Positions 44,052-52,698 of a DNA stretch of 64,000 bases are shown in pieces. This DNA comes from Bacteroidota bacterium. GTDB taxonomy: Bacteria; Bacteroidota; Bacteroidia; Chitinophagales; Chitinophagaceae. Under the pieces are notes generated by a model. The model saw only the letters and a list, made by a program, of their open reading frames with translations. It did no database searches and was not told the origin of the DNA. A program made the translations under genes and the position numbers. The DNA is taken from assembly GCA_023433345.1 (NCBI GenBank), contig JAEZDA010000122.1, positions 1 through 64,000 on the forward strand. The letters run 5' to 3'. Positions within the stretch are counted from its first letter, which is position 1. Each line of letters opens with the position of its first letter.

Positions 44052-46483
44052 TTATTCCTTTTCAACGTTAGATAGTCCAGGTAATAAATTATCTTAAACG
44101 AAAGAACATTCTGATGCGGCTCCCTGACGATATTTTTTACATTTGAAAAATATTCTGATGTGGCGTTACCACCAAACAGTTCCGCTGCATTTTTCCAGGA
44201 TATATTAATGAAACTTCCTTGTGCAAATTGCCAGGTATATATCATATCAATATTGAAAAAGTTAGCATTGTTGTCTGCGTTAACAGTTGATGGACCATCA
44301 AAAGGTTTAAGCTCACCATCTGGCTGCAAGGTGAAGTAATCTTTATAATGCACACTGCTCCAGTAATGGCGCGCCCTGAAAGTTAAGCCCATCTTTATAT
44401 TGAAGTTATACTTCACGTTAAATGTGTTTTCAACGGTTTTCCTGTTTCTGAGCCCGAAAACCACACTGTCTCCCGGGGCTGCCGGCGTGTAAGCGTAACC
44501 GGTACCGTTAGTTTGTTTAGCGATATATGTATCGAGGCTTATGGTCAATTTATCATTAAACCTGTACCGGTTGTACAAATAGGAATCGTATAGAAGGCTA
44601 TTATATTCGCGAGATACTCTTGCTCCACCCGTCCAGCTTAAGCTATAACGGAATGCAGAATTCGAGTTATAAAAGCCACCTATTTTCCACGATGAGGGAA
44701 TTCTGAAAAGGGCTCCCTTTTTTCTTGGCTCGTAAAAGTCCTGCTGATCCGGTGTATAATTTACATCAAGCCCGAAAGTCCATAATTTCTTATGCTGGCC
44801 ATTCACGTAAAAACTCACGCTCTTACTTTGGTAACGCCTTGGAAGGTGCTGTTGGATGTAACTTGTGTTCAGCGATGCGGTGAGCCTGTTGTAAAAACTT
44901 TTCGGCTTATTCCATTTGTACCAAACGTTAGCGCTGTACCGTATAAAATTGTTATTATTGAAATAGCCGAGGTCGTTCTGTTCATAGGTTTCGTCGGCGA
45001 AATGACGGTTGACCTCAAAATTCAGCGGACCGCGAAATTTTCCGAAATTAAGTTCTGCCAAATTACCGCTTACGTTTTTCACGAGGCTTTGCCCGGATAA
45101 ATAGCTGTGTGCAAATTTTCCCCAGAAATTCCAGTTCACGTTTTTATCATACAGGTCCCACATCGCTGCCGTAACATTAGCATCATAGGTTGACCCATTT
45201 CTGATAACGCTTGTGTTCAGAAGCGAAACGCTGGAATTGTTTTTCATCGTTTTGTCAAGCGCTATAATGTTATAATTGGTAAGCGGGTCGGTTTCAATTT
45301 TAAAAGGTTTGCCATCAGGCGAAGAAAGCCTTGCGAATTGCGGACGTGTTACAGCGTTGAAAATGCCGATTCCCAAACCTTTCTGTGTACGCCCACTGAA
45401 CTTGGTTGCATTTATAAGTTTTGTTTCCAACGGGTTTTCAAGCAGAACGGATCCGGTATCGAGGGCTGAATAAGGTTTATTAAAGTTGACAGGCAATCCT
45501 CCGATTCTCCTGCTATAAAAGAAGTTTCCTTTATTAAAGAGTTCAGTGCCTTCTGTAAAAAAGGCCCGGTATTCATTGTATCGAACTTCAAAGGGCGATA
45601 GATTAAGCACCTGGTTGTCGCTCTGAACCTGTCCGAAGTCAGGGATGAGTGTCATATCCAGAGTAAAGCCCCTGCTTACTCCGTATTTTACGTCCATGCC
45701 GCCATTAACTGATGTTGTGTTGGAGTTGCCATCAGCTTTTGGATTGTTACTTAAGTAAGAAGAAAAATATGGTGAGAAAGATAATCTTAGGGGAGCCTTG
45801 ATATCCCGAATGCCACTCCACAGGCCCGTTTGACTCATTATACCAAACTTGTTTGGGTCGATCGGGTTCCAGCTGACCTGGCGCCCCGATACCGTTCTGC
45901 GTCTCACAAAATTGATTCCCCAGTTTTGTTGTGGTTGTTCACTAAATCGTAATGCGCTGTATGGAATCATCATTTCGAAAGTCCAGCCTTCACTTGTTCT
46001 TTTGGTTGCCGTTCTGAAAACTGCACTCCAGCTCCCGTCTTCATTGCCCAGTGAATATTTGCAATCATATTGTTCGCCTAAAACTGTTACATAAAATCCT
46101 ACTCCGTTTATCTGGTCCCTGTATGTATCGATCATTACACCGGCGAAATCGTTTATCCCAATCACGTCTCTTCCCACTAATTCGGATGCTATAGAATCCT
46201 TGGGCTCCCGGCAGATTCCGGCAACATAAACAGCGTCGTCATTATACATTATTAAAAATGTGGTCCTGGAATTTTCATCTTCAAGCCTGCCAAAGGTTGG
46301 CCTTTGTTCAACCATATCTTCTATTCTGGAGGCCGTGCTCCATGCAGCGTCAGAAACATCACCGTCAATTGTTACGGGCAGTGCGGCTCGAACAGCGGGA
46401 ATAAATTTCATCGTGTCCTTCTCCTGGGAAAAGGTTGTAACAGCGGTAACACTGAAAAAAATAAGGCTGAAGATCAACTTCAT
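44048..46483 (-). CDS. DUF5916 outer-membrane-type protein with CBM9-like N-terminal domain
   Basis: The 811-residue protein has a signal peptide (MKLIFSLIFFSVTAVTTFS) and a CBM9-like beta-sandwich (about 40-220; ITIDGDVSDAAWSTA-type start). A long DUF5916 region follows (PDFGQVQSDNQVLNLSPFEV, then RYNEYRAFFTEGTELF; SRRIGGLPV). Alternating aromatic and polar residues in the last 400 residues (NYNIIALDKTMKNNS; FNVKYNFNIKMGL) indicate beta-barrel strands. The family is a probable outer-membrane barrel of Bacteroidota of unknown role, sometimes named hydrolase. It is convergent with the SRAP gene. Confidence 0.88.
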   Translation of the reverse strand: MKLIFSLIFFSVTAVTTFSQEKDTMKFIPAVRAALPVTIDGDVSDAAWSTASRIEDMVEQRPTFGRLEDENSRTTFLIMYNDDAVYVAGICREPKDSIASELVGRDVIGINDFAGVMIDTYRDQINGVGFYVTVLGEQYDCKYSLGNEDGSWSAVFRTATKRTSEGWTFEMMIPYSALRFSEQPQQNWGINFVRRRTVSGRQVSWNPIDPNKFGIMSQTGLWSGIRDIKAPLRLSFSPYFSSYLSNNPKADGNSNTTSVNGGMDVKYGVSRGFTLDMTLIPDFGQVQSDNQVLNLSPFEVRYNEYRAFFTEGTELFNKGNFFYSRRIGGLPVNFNKPYSALDTGSVLLENPLETKLINATKFSGRTQKGLGIGIFNAVTRPQFARLSSPDGKPFKIETDPLTNYNIIALDKTMKNNSSVSLLNTSVIRNGSTYDANVTAAMWDLYDKNVNWNFWGKFAHSYLSGQSLVKNVSGNLAELNFGKFRGPLNFEVNRHFADETYEQNDLGYFNNNNFIRYSANVWYKWNKPKSFYNRLTASLNTSYIQQHLPRRYQSKSVSFYVNGQHKKLWTFGLDVNYTPDQQDFYEPRKKGALFRIPSSWKIGGFYNSNSAFRYSLSWTGGARVSREYNSLLYDSYLYNRYRFNDKLTISLDTYIAKQTNGTGYAYTPAAPGDSVVFGLRNRKTVENTFNVKYNFNIKMGLTFRARHYWSSVHYKDYFTLQPDGELKPFDGPSTVNADNNANFFNIDMIYTWQFAQGSFINISWKNAAELFGGNATSEYFSNVKNIVREPHQNVLSFKIIYYLDYLTLKRNN

Positions 46484-46633
46484 TCAGAGATCATTTTGCG
46501 GATGTAAGCTAATCCGGTCAAAGCCGGCAAATTTGGTATATTCCATGAAAGGCAATTTCTGAATTTAGACCACAGGAAATCAGGTGTGAAAAAAGGAACG
46601 GTTTATGTATGAGTAGCATGAAAACTTTTTCAA

Positions 46634-46930
46634 ATGACTACAAAGAAAATAATTGGATTGATGCTGGCCGGTGGAGCGGCTGTGGCTGTGTACAAACTCT
46701 ACAACATGCCAAAGGAACAACGCAATGAAATGCTTGACAGCGTGAAAAGAGAAACGCTCGGCTTTCTGGAAAAAGCTGAGTCCAGTGTGGAGAAGGTACA
46801 ACATTACATGGGACAGATAAGAGAAAAAGGCCAGGATGATTGGGTTGACAAAGCCTTAATTATTAAAAATATGCTGTCTGACTTTTACAAGGGCGCAGGC
46901 GGAGAAAAACATCAGCCTGTTACATCCTAA
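46634..46930 (+). CDS. Small membrane-anchored protein with a coiled-coil tail
   Basis: The 98-residue protein has an N-terminal hydrophobic segment (KKIIGLMLAGGAAVAVYKL) followed by a charged helical tail (EQRNEMLDSVKRETLGFLEK, AESSVEKVQHYMGQIREKGQ). The Gly-rich helix plus amphipathic tail resembles YtxH-like stress proteins, but the match is loose. An exact 13-base-pair hairpin follows the stop. Confidence 0.6.
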   Translation: MTTKKIIGLMLAGGAAVAVYKLYNMPKEQRNEMLDSVKRETLGFLEKAESSVEKVQHYMGQIREKGQDDWVDKALIIKNMLSDFYKGAGGEKHQPVTS

Positions 46931-46941
46931 GGTTCCCAAAT

Positions 46942-46977
46942 AACGAAGCGCATGCCTCACAGGTCATGCGCTTCGTT
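46942..46977. terminator. Strong hairpin, probable bidirectional terminator
   Basis: AACGAAGCGCATG (46942-46954) pairs exactly with CATGCGCTTCGTT (46965-46977) around CCTCACAGGT. No long T-run follows, so it may be a Rho-independent terminator or an mRNA end-protecting hairpin between convergent genes. Confidence 0.6.
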
Positions 46978-47053
46978 CAATATATAATACTTTGAGCAGG
47001 TTTGCTTCCAACTTCATCGATGAGAAGCGGAAATTGGAACGAGCCTTCACCCA

Positions 47054-47311
47054 TTAACCGAGTTGCTTTACAAGGAAGCTTTCAATCATGCTACACGGCA
47101 CCATGAAGGGTTTCGTATGAACGTTCATTACCAGGGTTTGCCCGTTAACAGAGTAGGAGCCGGCAACACGGTTTCCAAAAACACTAACGTCAAACTCTCC
47201 TCCATTGAGGTCGCCATCAAATGAGCCACCCTGGCTTTCAACAGCCTGTCTTGCTTTACCTAAAATAGTCTGGGGGTCACCTGTAAACGGTACCGAAAAA
47301 TCGCATGCCAT
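47054..47311 (-). CDS. Conserved hypothetical protein
   Basis: The 85-residue product starts MACDFSVPFTGDPQTILGKA and has FDVSVFGNRVAGSYSVNGQT and a final FMVPCSMIESFLVKQL. I believe related short proteins with MACDF and the FxVPCSxIESFL ending occur in other Bacteroidota. No transmembrane or signal segment is seen; a cytosolic ligand-binding role is possible but unproven. It follows the Gly-zipper lipoprotein on the same strand with a terminator between. Confidence 0.65.
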   Translation of the reverse strand: MACDFSVPFTGDPQTILGKARQAVESQGGSFDGDLNGGEFDVSVFGNRVAGSYSVNGQTLVMNVHTKPFMVPCSMIESFLVKQLG

Positions 47312-47328
47312 AGTTTTCTTTTTTACAA

Positions 47329-47365
47329 AAATAAATACCCGTCCATTTCGAACAGGTATTTATTT
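47329..47365 (-). terminator. Hairpin terminator for the Gly-zipper lipoprotein gene
   Basis: AAATAAATACC (47329-47339) and GGTATTTATTT (47355-47365) pair exactly. Read on the minus strand, the stem runs on into TTTTGT. It lies 12 bases past the stop at 47378 and before the next minus-strand gene. Confidence 0.7.
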
Positions 47366-47377
47366 CATTCAATGTAT

Positions 47378-47839
47378 TTAATTACGCGGACGAACTCTTC
47401 CATCTTTTCTGTCTTGCGAGCGGCCGATCACATAACCACCTCCTGCTCCCAGAACGCCACCGATGATTGCACCTTTGGCATTTTTACCTATCACTGCACC
47501 GGCTGCAGCCCCGGCGACTCCGCCAATTACGGCCCCTTTCGCAGCTTTACTCCAACCTTCTTTCTGTTGCGCTGTTGTACCTGCGCCGGAGGAGGTTGAT
47601 GAACCAGTGTTATTGTATACAACAGGCGCTTGTTGACGCGGAGTATAAGACCTCCGGGGAGTTGTTCTTCTAACAGGTGCAACGGCCACTGGTGGCGCAA
47701 CCACAGCGGTATCTGCAGCAACGTTTGTTAACGCTGTTGTATCTGTGAGGTACAAGATGTTTCTGGCATTGTCGTCCTTGCCGGTTTTGCAGGCTGCAAA
47801 CACCGCGGTTATTGCAAGTAGAGTCAAAATCTTTTTCAT
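47378..47839 (-). CDS. Glycine-zipper lipoprotein
   Basis: The 153-residue protein has a lipobox (MKKILTLLAITAVFAAC17), a long Pro/Arg/Ser/Thr-rich linker and a C-terminal glycine zipper: KGAVIGGVAGAAAGAVIGKN and GAIIGGVLGAGGGYVIGRSQ. Glycine-zipper lipoproteins of this YMGG/17-kDa-antigen type insert in or span the outer membrane, and many are induced by envelope stress. Here the precise role is not known. It is followed by a terminator and preceded by 125 bases of non-coding DNA. Confidence 0.82.
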   Translation of the reverse strand: MKKILTLLAITAVFAACKTGKDDNARNILYLTDTTALTNVAADTAVVAPPVAVAPVRRTTPRRSYTPRQQAPVVYNNTGSSTSSGAGTTAQQKEGWSKAAKGAVIGGVAGAAAGAVIGKNAKGAIIGGVLGAGGGYVIGRSQDRKDGRVRPRN

Positions 47840-47964
47840 AGTTGCTGTTTTAATGATTTAAAAGATGCAATTCCAATTTCGGAATTGCTTTCGACCCCTA
47901 TATCGTAAAACTGTGCCACAATGAATACAAGTTTTGAAACAATAGTTAAAACAAATTTTTGAAA

Positions 47965-48426
47965 TTAGAGGGGAAATTTCAGTACGCCCTGTGGTGAGCC
48001 GTCCTTTGCGCTTGATTCAAAGAGCAATACGTAGGTGCCGGAATGCCCGGCTGAGCCCGGAATAGCAATGTTAAAATCGAAATCTCCCCATTCCGGCGCA
48101 CCGGCAGAAGTTGTATGAAACCCTTCATAAACTTTTTTTCCCTTGTCGTAAATGGCATAGCTGAGCGTGGCCTCGAATATTCGTGCTTTTCCCGTAAGCC
48201 TTGCAGAATCGGCTGACAGCCGGGTTAAAATAACATCCTTAAAACGGTCGTTGAATTGGGGCAGGGATTGAATACCAGAATTGGTTGTGTCTGCCTTTTT
48301 CTCAACTACCGTGTTATCGGTTTTTGCCAGGGTATCAATTGTATCTGCAGCCTCTGTGTTGGAAGATCGTTCTTTCTGCTGCCCGCAGCCAATGCCGATC
48401 AATATTATTAACAGAAACTTTTTCAC
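47965..48426 (-). CDS. Lipoprotein with Gmad2-like immunoglobulin-fold domain
   Basis: The 153-residue product starts at GTG (48424-48426; MKKFLLIILIGIGC14 with lipobox). Its C-terminal half (RFKDVILTRLSADSARLTGK, ARIFEATLSYAIYDKGKKVY, EWGDFDFNIAIPG, FESSAKDGSPQGVLKFPL) fits Gmad2-type immunoglobulin-like domains known from spore-germination proteins. Here it is a small periplasmic or outer-membrane protein of unknown function. It lies downstream of the YfcC transporter gene on the same strand. Confidence 0.75.
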   Translation of the reverse strand: MKKFLLIILIGIGCGQQKERSSNTEAADTIDTLAKTDNTVVEKKADTTNSGIQSLPQFNDRFKDVILTRLSADSARLTGKARIFEATLSYAIYDKGKKVYEGFHTTSAGAPEWGDFDFNIAIPGSAGHSGTYVLLFESSAKDGSPQGVLKFPL

Positions 48427-48449
48427 CGTCTTTTATTTATTCCATCACA

Positions 48450-49943
48450 TCAAATATAGAGCCCGATTATCAGCACTATAGAGCAAAGAATAAAAAGCAT
48501 AATCAGAAAAGGAGTGATGAAGCGAAGCCACGATTTCAAACTAACGTTTACCAACGCGAGAGAAGGGAGGATCAGGCCGGTGGGTGTGATGAAGCCCATG
48601 ATTCCCATTCCAAAAAGATATGCATTAACAATTTCGCGCCCCGGCACATCTACCAAGGTAGCAAGTGAACCCATGATAGGCATTGTAAGCACTGCCATAC
48701 CGGAGGAAGAAGAAATGAAAAGTGTAAATATCATATACATCACAAGCATCAAAACAATAAACACAAGCGGAGGCATGGTGTCGGCAAGATCGGCGGCGTA
48801 GAAGAGGATGCTGTCGGCAATTTTCCCTTCATTCAAAACAATTGTCACTCCCCTGGCAATGCCCACAATAAGTGCAACACCAAGCATGCTTTGTGCTCCT
48901 GTAATAAATTGATCCACCCAGGTTTTCTCTTTCAGTTTTAGCAAAATGCCCATTAAGATAGAGGCACCAATAAACAAGGTTGTCATTTCAAGCAACCACC
49001 AATCCAGCGCTACAACCCCGGCCACCATTATGAGAAAGGTGAGAAGGAATACGATGTTCAGCATATTATTTCTTCGTGAACTGTAAACGGGCTGGTCAGT
49101 GGAAACTGCCTGTATTGTGGGAGAAACGTTTCCATCGAATTTGTAAACCAGCGATGCGGCCGGGTTTGCTTTAACCTTGTTTGCATACTGCACTATATAC
49201 CAAATGAACAGTGCAGTTGTTAATACAAACATCAAAAGCCGAACGTAGATTCCATCCGTCCAGTTCACCCCCGCAGCATTTGACGCAATAATGGTTGAAA
49301 AGGGATTTGTAAAAGAAGAGAGTGTTCCGAGCTGGGTTCCACCGAAGATAACGGCTACGGGTACGAGCAGATCGTAACCGGCTTTTAAAAATAGGGGAGT
49401 GATCACAGCATAAAAAACAAGTCCTTCTTCCGCCATTCCAAAAGATCCGCCGCCGAAAGAGAATAGAAACGTCATGATGATGATCAGCCATGATTCATGT
49501 CCCTTCATTCTTAATGAAAGCGCCGTGAGACCCGCAACCATGGCCCCACTCTCATTAAAAATATGCATGAACCCCCCGATAACAAGAATGAAAAATATTA
49601 TGTCTATAGAATCGGAAACTCCTTTTATCGGCGCCTGCAAAACCTGCAACCAGCCTTGGTTTTCGGCCTCTGTTTTCTCATAAGTTCCCGGAACGGAAAC
49701 GGGTTTGCGAATTGAGCCGGAAGAAAAATTCTGGATCGGTATCCGGATGTTCAGGCTATCCAATGTTTGCTGAGATAAAGGCAATTCAGTTTCTCCTGCG
49801 GATGTTTTGTATCGAAACGTTTTCGTTTCCTCAACATATTCCAGCGTATGGTATTTGCCTGCAGGAATAAGCCAGGTAGCAACAGCCGCAATAATTATCA
49901 CAAAGAAAAGAATGGTAATGGGTGTGGGTAGTTTCCTTCTCAT
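48450..49943 (-). CDS. YfcC/DcuC-family transporter
   Basis: The 497-residue protein has about twelve transmembrane segments, with a conserved N-terminal TWLIPAGKYHTLEYVEETK loop, FFILVIGGFMHIFNESGAMV, LMFVLTTALFIWYIVQYANK, GVALIVGIARGVTIVLNEGK, SSSSGMAVLTMPIMGSLATL and FGMGIMGFITPTGLILPSLA. These match the YfcC/DcuC group of carboxylate or basic amino-acid transporters. Substrate is unknown. It is the first gene of a minus-strand pair with the Gmad2 lipoprotein and is divergent from a hypothetical gene 58 bases away. Confidence 0.88.
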   Translation of the reverse strand: MRRKLPTPITILFFVIIIAAVATWLIPAGKYHTLEYVEETKTFRYKTSAGETELPLSQQTLDSLNIRIPIQNFSSGSIRKPVSVPGTYEKTEAENQGWLQVLQAPIKGVSDSIDIIFFILVIGGFMHIFNESGAMVAGLTALSLRMKGHESWLIIIMTFLFSFGGGSFGMAEEGLVFYAVITPLFLKAGYDLLVPVAVIFGGTQLGTLSSFTNPFSTIIASNAAGVNWTDGIYVRLLMFVLTTALFIWYIVQYANKVKANPAASLVYKFDGNVSPTIQAVSTDQPVYSSRRNNMLNIVFLLTFLIMVAGVVALDWWLLEMTTLFIGASILMGILLKLKEKTWVDQFITGAQSMLGVALIVGIARGVTIVLNEGKIADSILFYAADLADTMPPLVFIVLMLVMYMIFTLFISSSSGMAVLTMPIMGSLATLVDVPGREIVNAYLFGMGIMGFITPTGLILPSLALVNVSLKSWLRFITPFLIMLFILCSIVLIIGLYI

Positions 49944-50001
49944 CTGAACCGGAATGATTTACATTTGGCTAAACTAATGAAATAACTTTCTACCGCAAAG
50001 A

Positions 50002-50478
50002 ATGAAGGCAGCAAGCATTAAGCAGATAAAAGACGAACTACAGCAACTGACACCGGGTGATCTTGTAAATATTTGTCTCAGGCTCTCAAAATTCAAAAAG
50101 GAGAACAAGGAACTGATCACTTATCTTCTTTTCGACGCCGGTAACGAAGGCGGTTATGTTGACGAAGTGAAAAATACGCTGGCGTCGGAATTCGAAAGTG
50201 TAAATACCAAATCACCTTATATCGCAAAAAAAAATCTCCGGAGAATAATAAGGCTTGGCAACAGGTTTATCAAGTATTCAGATGATCCGGAAACCCCGGT
50301 GCAGGTATTGCTCTTCATTTGCAAAGAAATGAACAGGCTTCCTTTAAATTTCACCAGGTCTGCTTCCCTTGTGAATATTGTTACCTCAACCCGAAATAAA
50401 CTATTGAAACATATTGAGATCTTGCACGAAGATCTTCAATATGAATATAAAAAGGAGTTTCAAAAGCTGAACGACTAG
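50002..50478 (+). CDS. Conserved hypothetical helical protein
   Basis: The 158-residue protein is almost all helix: KQIKDELQQLTPGDLVNICL, ENKELITYLLFDAGNEGGYV, KKNLRRIIRLGNRFIKYSDD, LLFICKEMNRLPLNFTRSAS. There is no signal peptide, membrane segment or catalytic motif. It is convergent with msrA, overlapping by 4 bases. I have no functional match. Confidence 0.7.
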   Translation: MKAASIKQIKDELQQLTPGDLVNICLRLSKFKKENKELITYLLFDAGNEGGYVDEVKNTLASEFESVNTKSPYIAKKNLRRIIRLGNRFIKYSDDPETPVQVLLFICKEMNRLPLNFTRSASLVNIVTSTRNKLLKHIEILHEDLQYEYKKEFQKLND

Positions 50479-51113
50479 TTCGCAGTATCACTCTTCAACT
50501 TTCCTTTGTATTTTTTTCTGAACTCCTGGAAGTGAGGAAGCGAAACATTATTTATGTAGCTGTTATCAGGATTCTTTTTAATGAAGTCCTGGTGGTATTC
50601 TTCTGCAGCATAAAAAGCAGTGAAAGGTTGTATCTCAGTTACGATTTCGTTAGGAAATTTTTTCTGGAAAGCTTGCTTCAATTTCTCAAGTGTTTTCTTT
50701 TCTTCGGGAGTGCGATAGAATGCAATGGACCTGTATGAAGTGCCCTTGTCATTACCCTGCCGATTCAATGTAGTAGGATCGTGAGATTCAAAAAAAACTT
50801 CTGCTAATTCCTCAAAAGTGATCTTAGCGGGGTCGTAAATTATGCGGACCGTTTCTGCATGACCAGTATTTCCGGAACACACCTGCTCATAGGTGGGCGA
50901 AGCGGTTTTTCCACCGGAGTATCCAGACACTGCGTCGTGTACACCCTCAAGGCTTTGGAACACCAATTCTGTATGCCAAAAACATCCTTCTGCAAAGTAG
51001 GCCTGGCTTAATTGTGAATTGGAAGTTGTGTTTGCATTTTGCTGTATCCGGTTTTTCCTACTTTGCCCGCACGCACTTACAGCGATCACCAGGAACATGA
51101 AAAGAAATTTCAT
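50475..51113 (-). CDS. msrA: Peptide-methionine (S)-S-oxide reductase
   Basis: The 212-residue enzyme has the MsrA active site GCFWHTELVFQSLEGV, with catalytic Cys in AEGCFW, GYSGGKTASPTYEQVCSGNT, GHAETVRIIYDP and YRSIAFYRTPEE. It carries a lipoprotein leader (MKFLFMFLVIAVSAC15), so it acts in the periplasm or outer membrane. It repairs oxidised methionine in proteins. Such exported MsrA forms are known from other bacteria. The gene is divergent from the Mur-ligase operon. Confidence 0.93.
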   Translation of the reverse strand: MKFLFMFLVIAVSACGQSRKNRIQQNANTTSNSQLSQAYFAEGCFWHTELVFQSLEGVHDAVSGYSGGKTASPTYEQVCSGNTGHAETVRIIYDPAKITFEELAEVFFESHDPTTLNRQGNDKGTSYRSIAFYRTPEEKKTLEKLKQAFQKKFPNEIVTEIQPFTAFYAAEEYHQDFIKKNPDNSYINNVSLPHFQEFRKKYKGKLKSDTAN

Positions 51114-51309
51114 TTTCTAAAGGTACACAAAGCACCGGCTGGCGCACCGCAGTATGCTATCTTTTAACAAAAGAATGCCGGCATTTAAGGTGATTCCTGC
51201 AGGCTCAACCTGGCAGTTGCGAGTCTGCCAGATAAAATTCCCTTCATTCGATAACGGTGACAACTTTTTAAACTTTCCTTTTTGAAATGATCCTTCCATA
51301 AATTCGCGC

Positions 51310-52692
51310 ATGGCCACTTCGATAAAGGATTTTCAAAACATCTTTTTCATTGGAATCGCAGGCAGTGGAATGAGTGCGATCGCACAATATCTTGCAGGGT
51401 CTGGAAAAGGTGTTAGCGGAAGCGACAGGAATTTTTCCGTTGGCAAGCAAGATGCAACGATTGAAATGCTGGAAGCTGCAGGAATTAAATGCTTTCCCCA
51501 GAACGGTTCAGGCATAACCGATAAAACGGAATTGGTGGTAGTATCCACAGCAATTGAATCTACAGTTGAGGAAGTTGTGATTGCGCGGGAGAGAAATATA
51601 CCGATCTTAAAAAGGAGTGAGGTGCTTGCAATGATCTCCAACTCAAAAAAGACAATAGCAATCGGCGGCACATCAGGAAAGAGCACCACTGCCGCTATGC
51701 TCTTCAGCATCCTGCAAAATAGCCACCCTCAACCCGGAATTATTACCGGCGCGGGCCTTATCAGTATAATTGAGCAGGGAAAGATCGGCAATGCGTGGGT
51801 TGGCGATGAGGATGGCTGGCTAATCATAGAGGCAGATGAAAGCGATGGTTCGATTGTGCTTTATGAGCCCGAGGTGGGGGTGTTACTTAATATAGACAAA
51901 GATCACCAGGAAGTGGAGGAACTTATCTCTCTCTTTACCACTTTCAAGCATCACACAAAAGAGCTTTTCATTTCTAACCAGGCAAATGCATTTTCGAGAG
52001 CTTTGTCCTCCGGCAGCGAGTTCGACTTTTCAGCTGATGCTGCTTATCCATCGGCATTTACCGGAAGTAATTTTAAACAGGAAGGCCGGAGAATATTTTT
52101 TAATGTGAATGACACCGGGTTTTCAGTTGAAGCGATAGGCATGCACAACATGGAGAATGCTTTGGCGGCTATTGCCGTTGCCTCGCAACTGGAAGTGCCT
52201 CCGGAAGATTGCGCGAAAGGTCTTGCAACTTATCGGGGGATCTATCGAAGGCACCAGTTCCTGGGGAAGAAAAATGGAGTGGAGGTAATTGACGACTTCG
52301 GGCACAACCCTGTTAAATGCGCTGCCTCCATCAAAGCCTGTCAGCCTCTTGCGCCGAAAGTTATCGCATGGTTTCAACCTCACGGTTACGGGCCCACGAA
52401 GTTTTTAAAGAAAGAATTTATTGATGAGATCAGCAGTGCACTTCGCCCAAATGATGAGATCTGGATGAGCGAAATTTACTATGCAGGCGGAACGGCCGAA
52501 AAGAGCATCTCTGCCGCTGACCTTGTAAACGGTATGGCAGAAAAAGGTAAGAGGGCATTTTTCGTGGAAGATCGGAGAGATCTTTTAAAAAGGATGCGAC
52601 AGCACTTTACTGAGAATTGTGTGGTATTGTTGATGGGAGCACGCGATCCCGGATTGGCCGATTTTGCAAAACAATTTTATGACGAAATATAA
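51310..52692 (+). CDS. Atypical Mur ligase (MurC/Mpl-like)
   Basis: The 460-residue protein has the Mur-ligase layout: Rossmann start (IFFIGIAGSGMSAIAQYLAG), an ATP-binding loop GGTSGKSTTAAM in place of GTHGKTTT, the EADESDGS motif, NIDKDHQE, GMHNMENALAAIAVA, the YRRHQFLGK and DDFGHNPVK region and a C-terminal domain. MurC and Mpl add L-Ala or tripeptide to UDP-MurNAc. The loop differs at two canonical positions (H to S, T to S), so this may be a paralogue with another substrate. It starts 6 bases before hutI, an unusual neighbour for a wall enzyme. Confidence 0.82.
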   Translation: MATSIKDFQNIFFIGIAGSGMSAIAQYLAGSGKGVSGSDRNFSVGKQDATIEMLEAAGIKCFPQNGSGITDKTELVVVSTAIESTVEEVVIARERNIPILKRSEVLAMISNSKKTIAIGGTSGKSTTAAMLFSILQNSHPQPGIITGAGLISIIEQGKIGNAWVGDEDGWLIIEADESDGSIVLYEPEVGVLLNIDKDHQEVEELISLFTTFKHHTKELFISNQANAFSRALSSGSEFDFSADAAYPSAFTGSNFKQEGRRIFFNVNDTGFSVEAIGMHNMENALAAIAVASQLEVPPEDCAKGLATYRGIYRRHQFLGKKNGVEVIDDFGHNPVKCAASIKACQPLAPKVIAWFQPHGYGPTKFLKKEFIDEISSALRPNDEIWMSEIYYAGGTAEKSISAADLVNGMAEKGKRAFFVEDRRDLLKRMRQHFTENCVVLLMGARDPGLADFAKQFYDEI

Positions 52693-52698
52693 ACGCTT

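Noticed and set aside
51117..51317. Minus-strand 66-residue frame between msrA and the Mur ligase
   Set aside because: It shows no signal, motif or coding character and overlaps the Mur ligase start; more likely part of the divergent promoter region.
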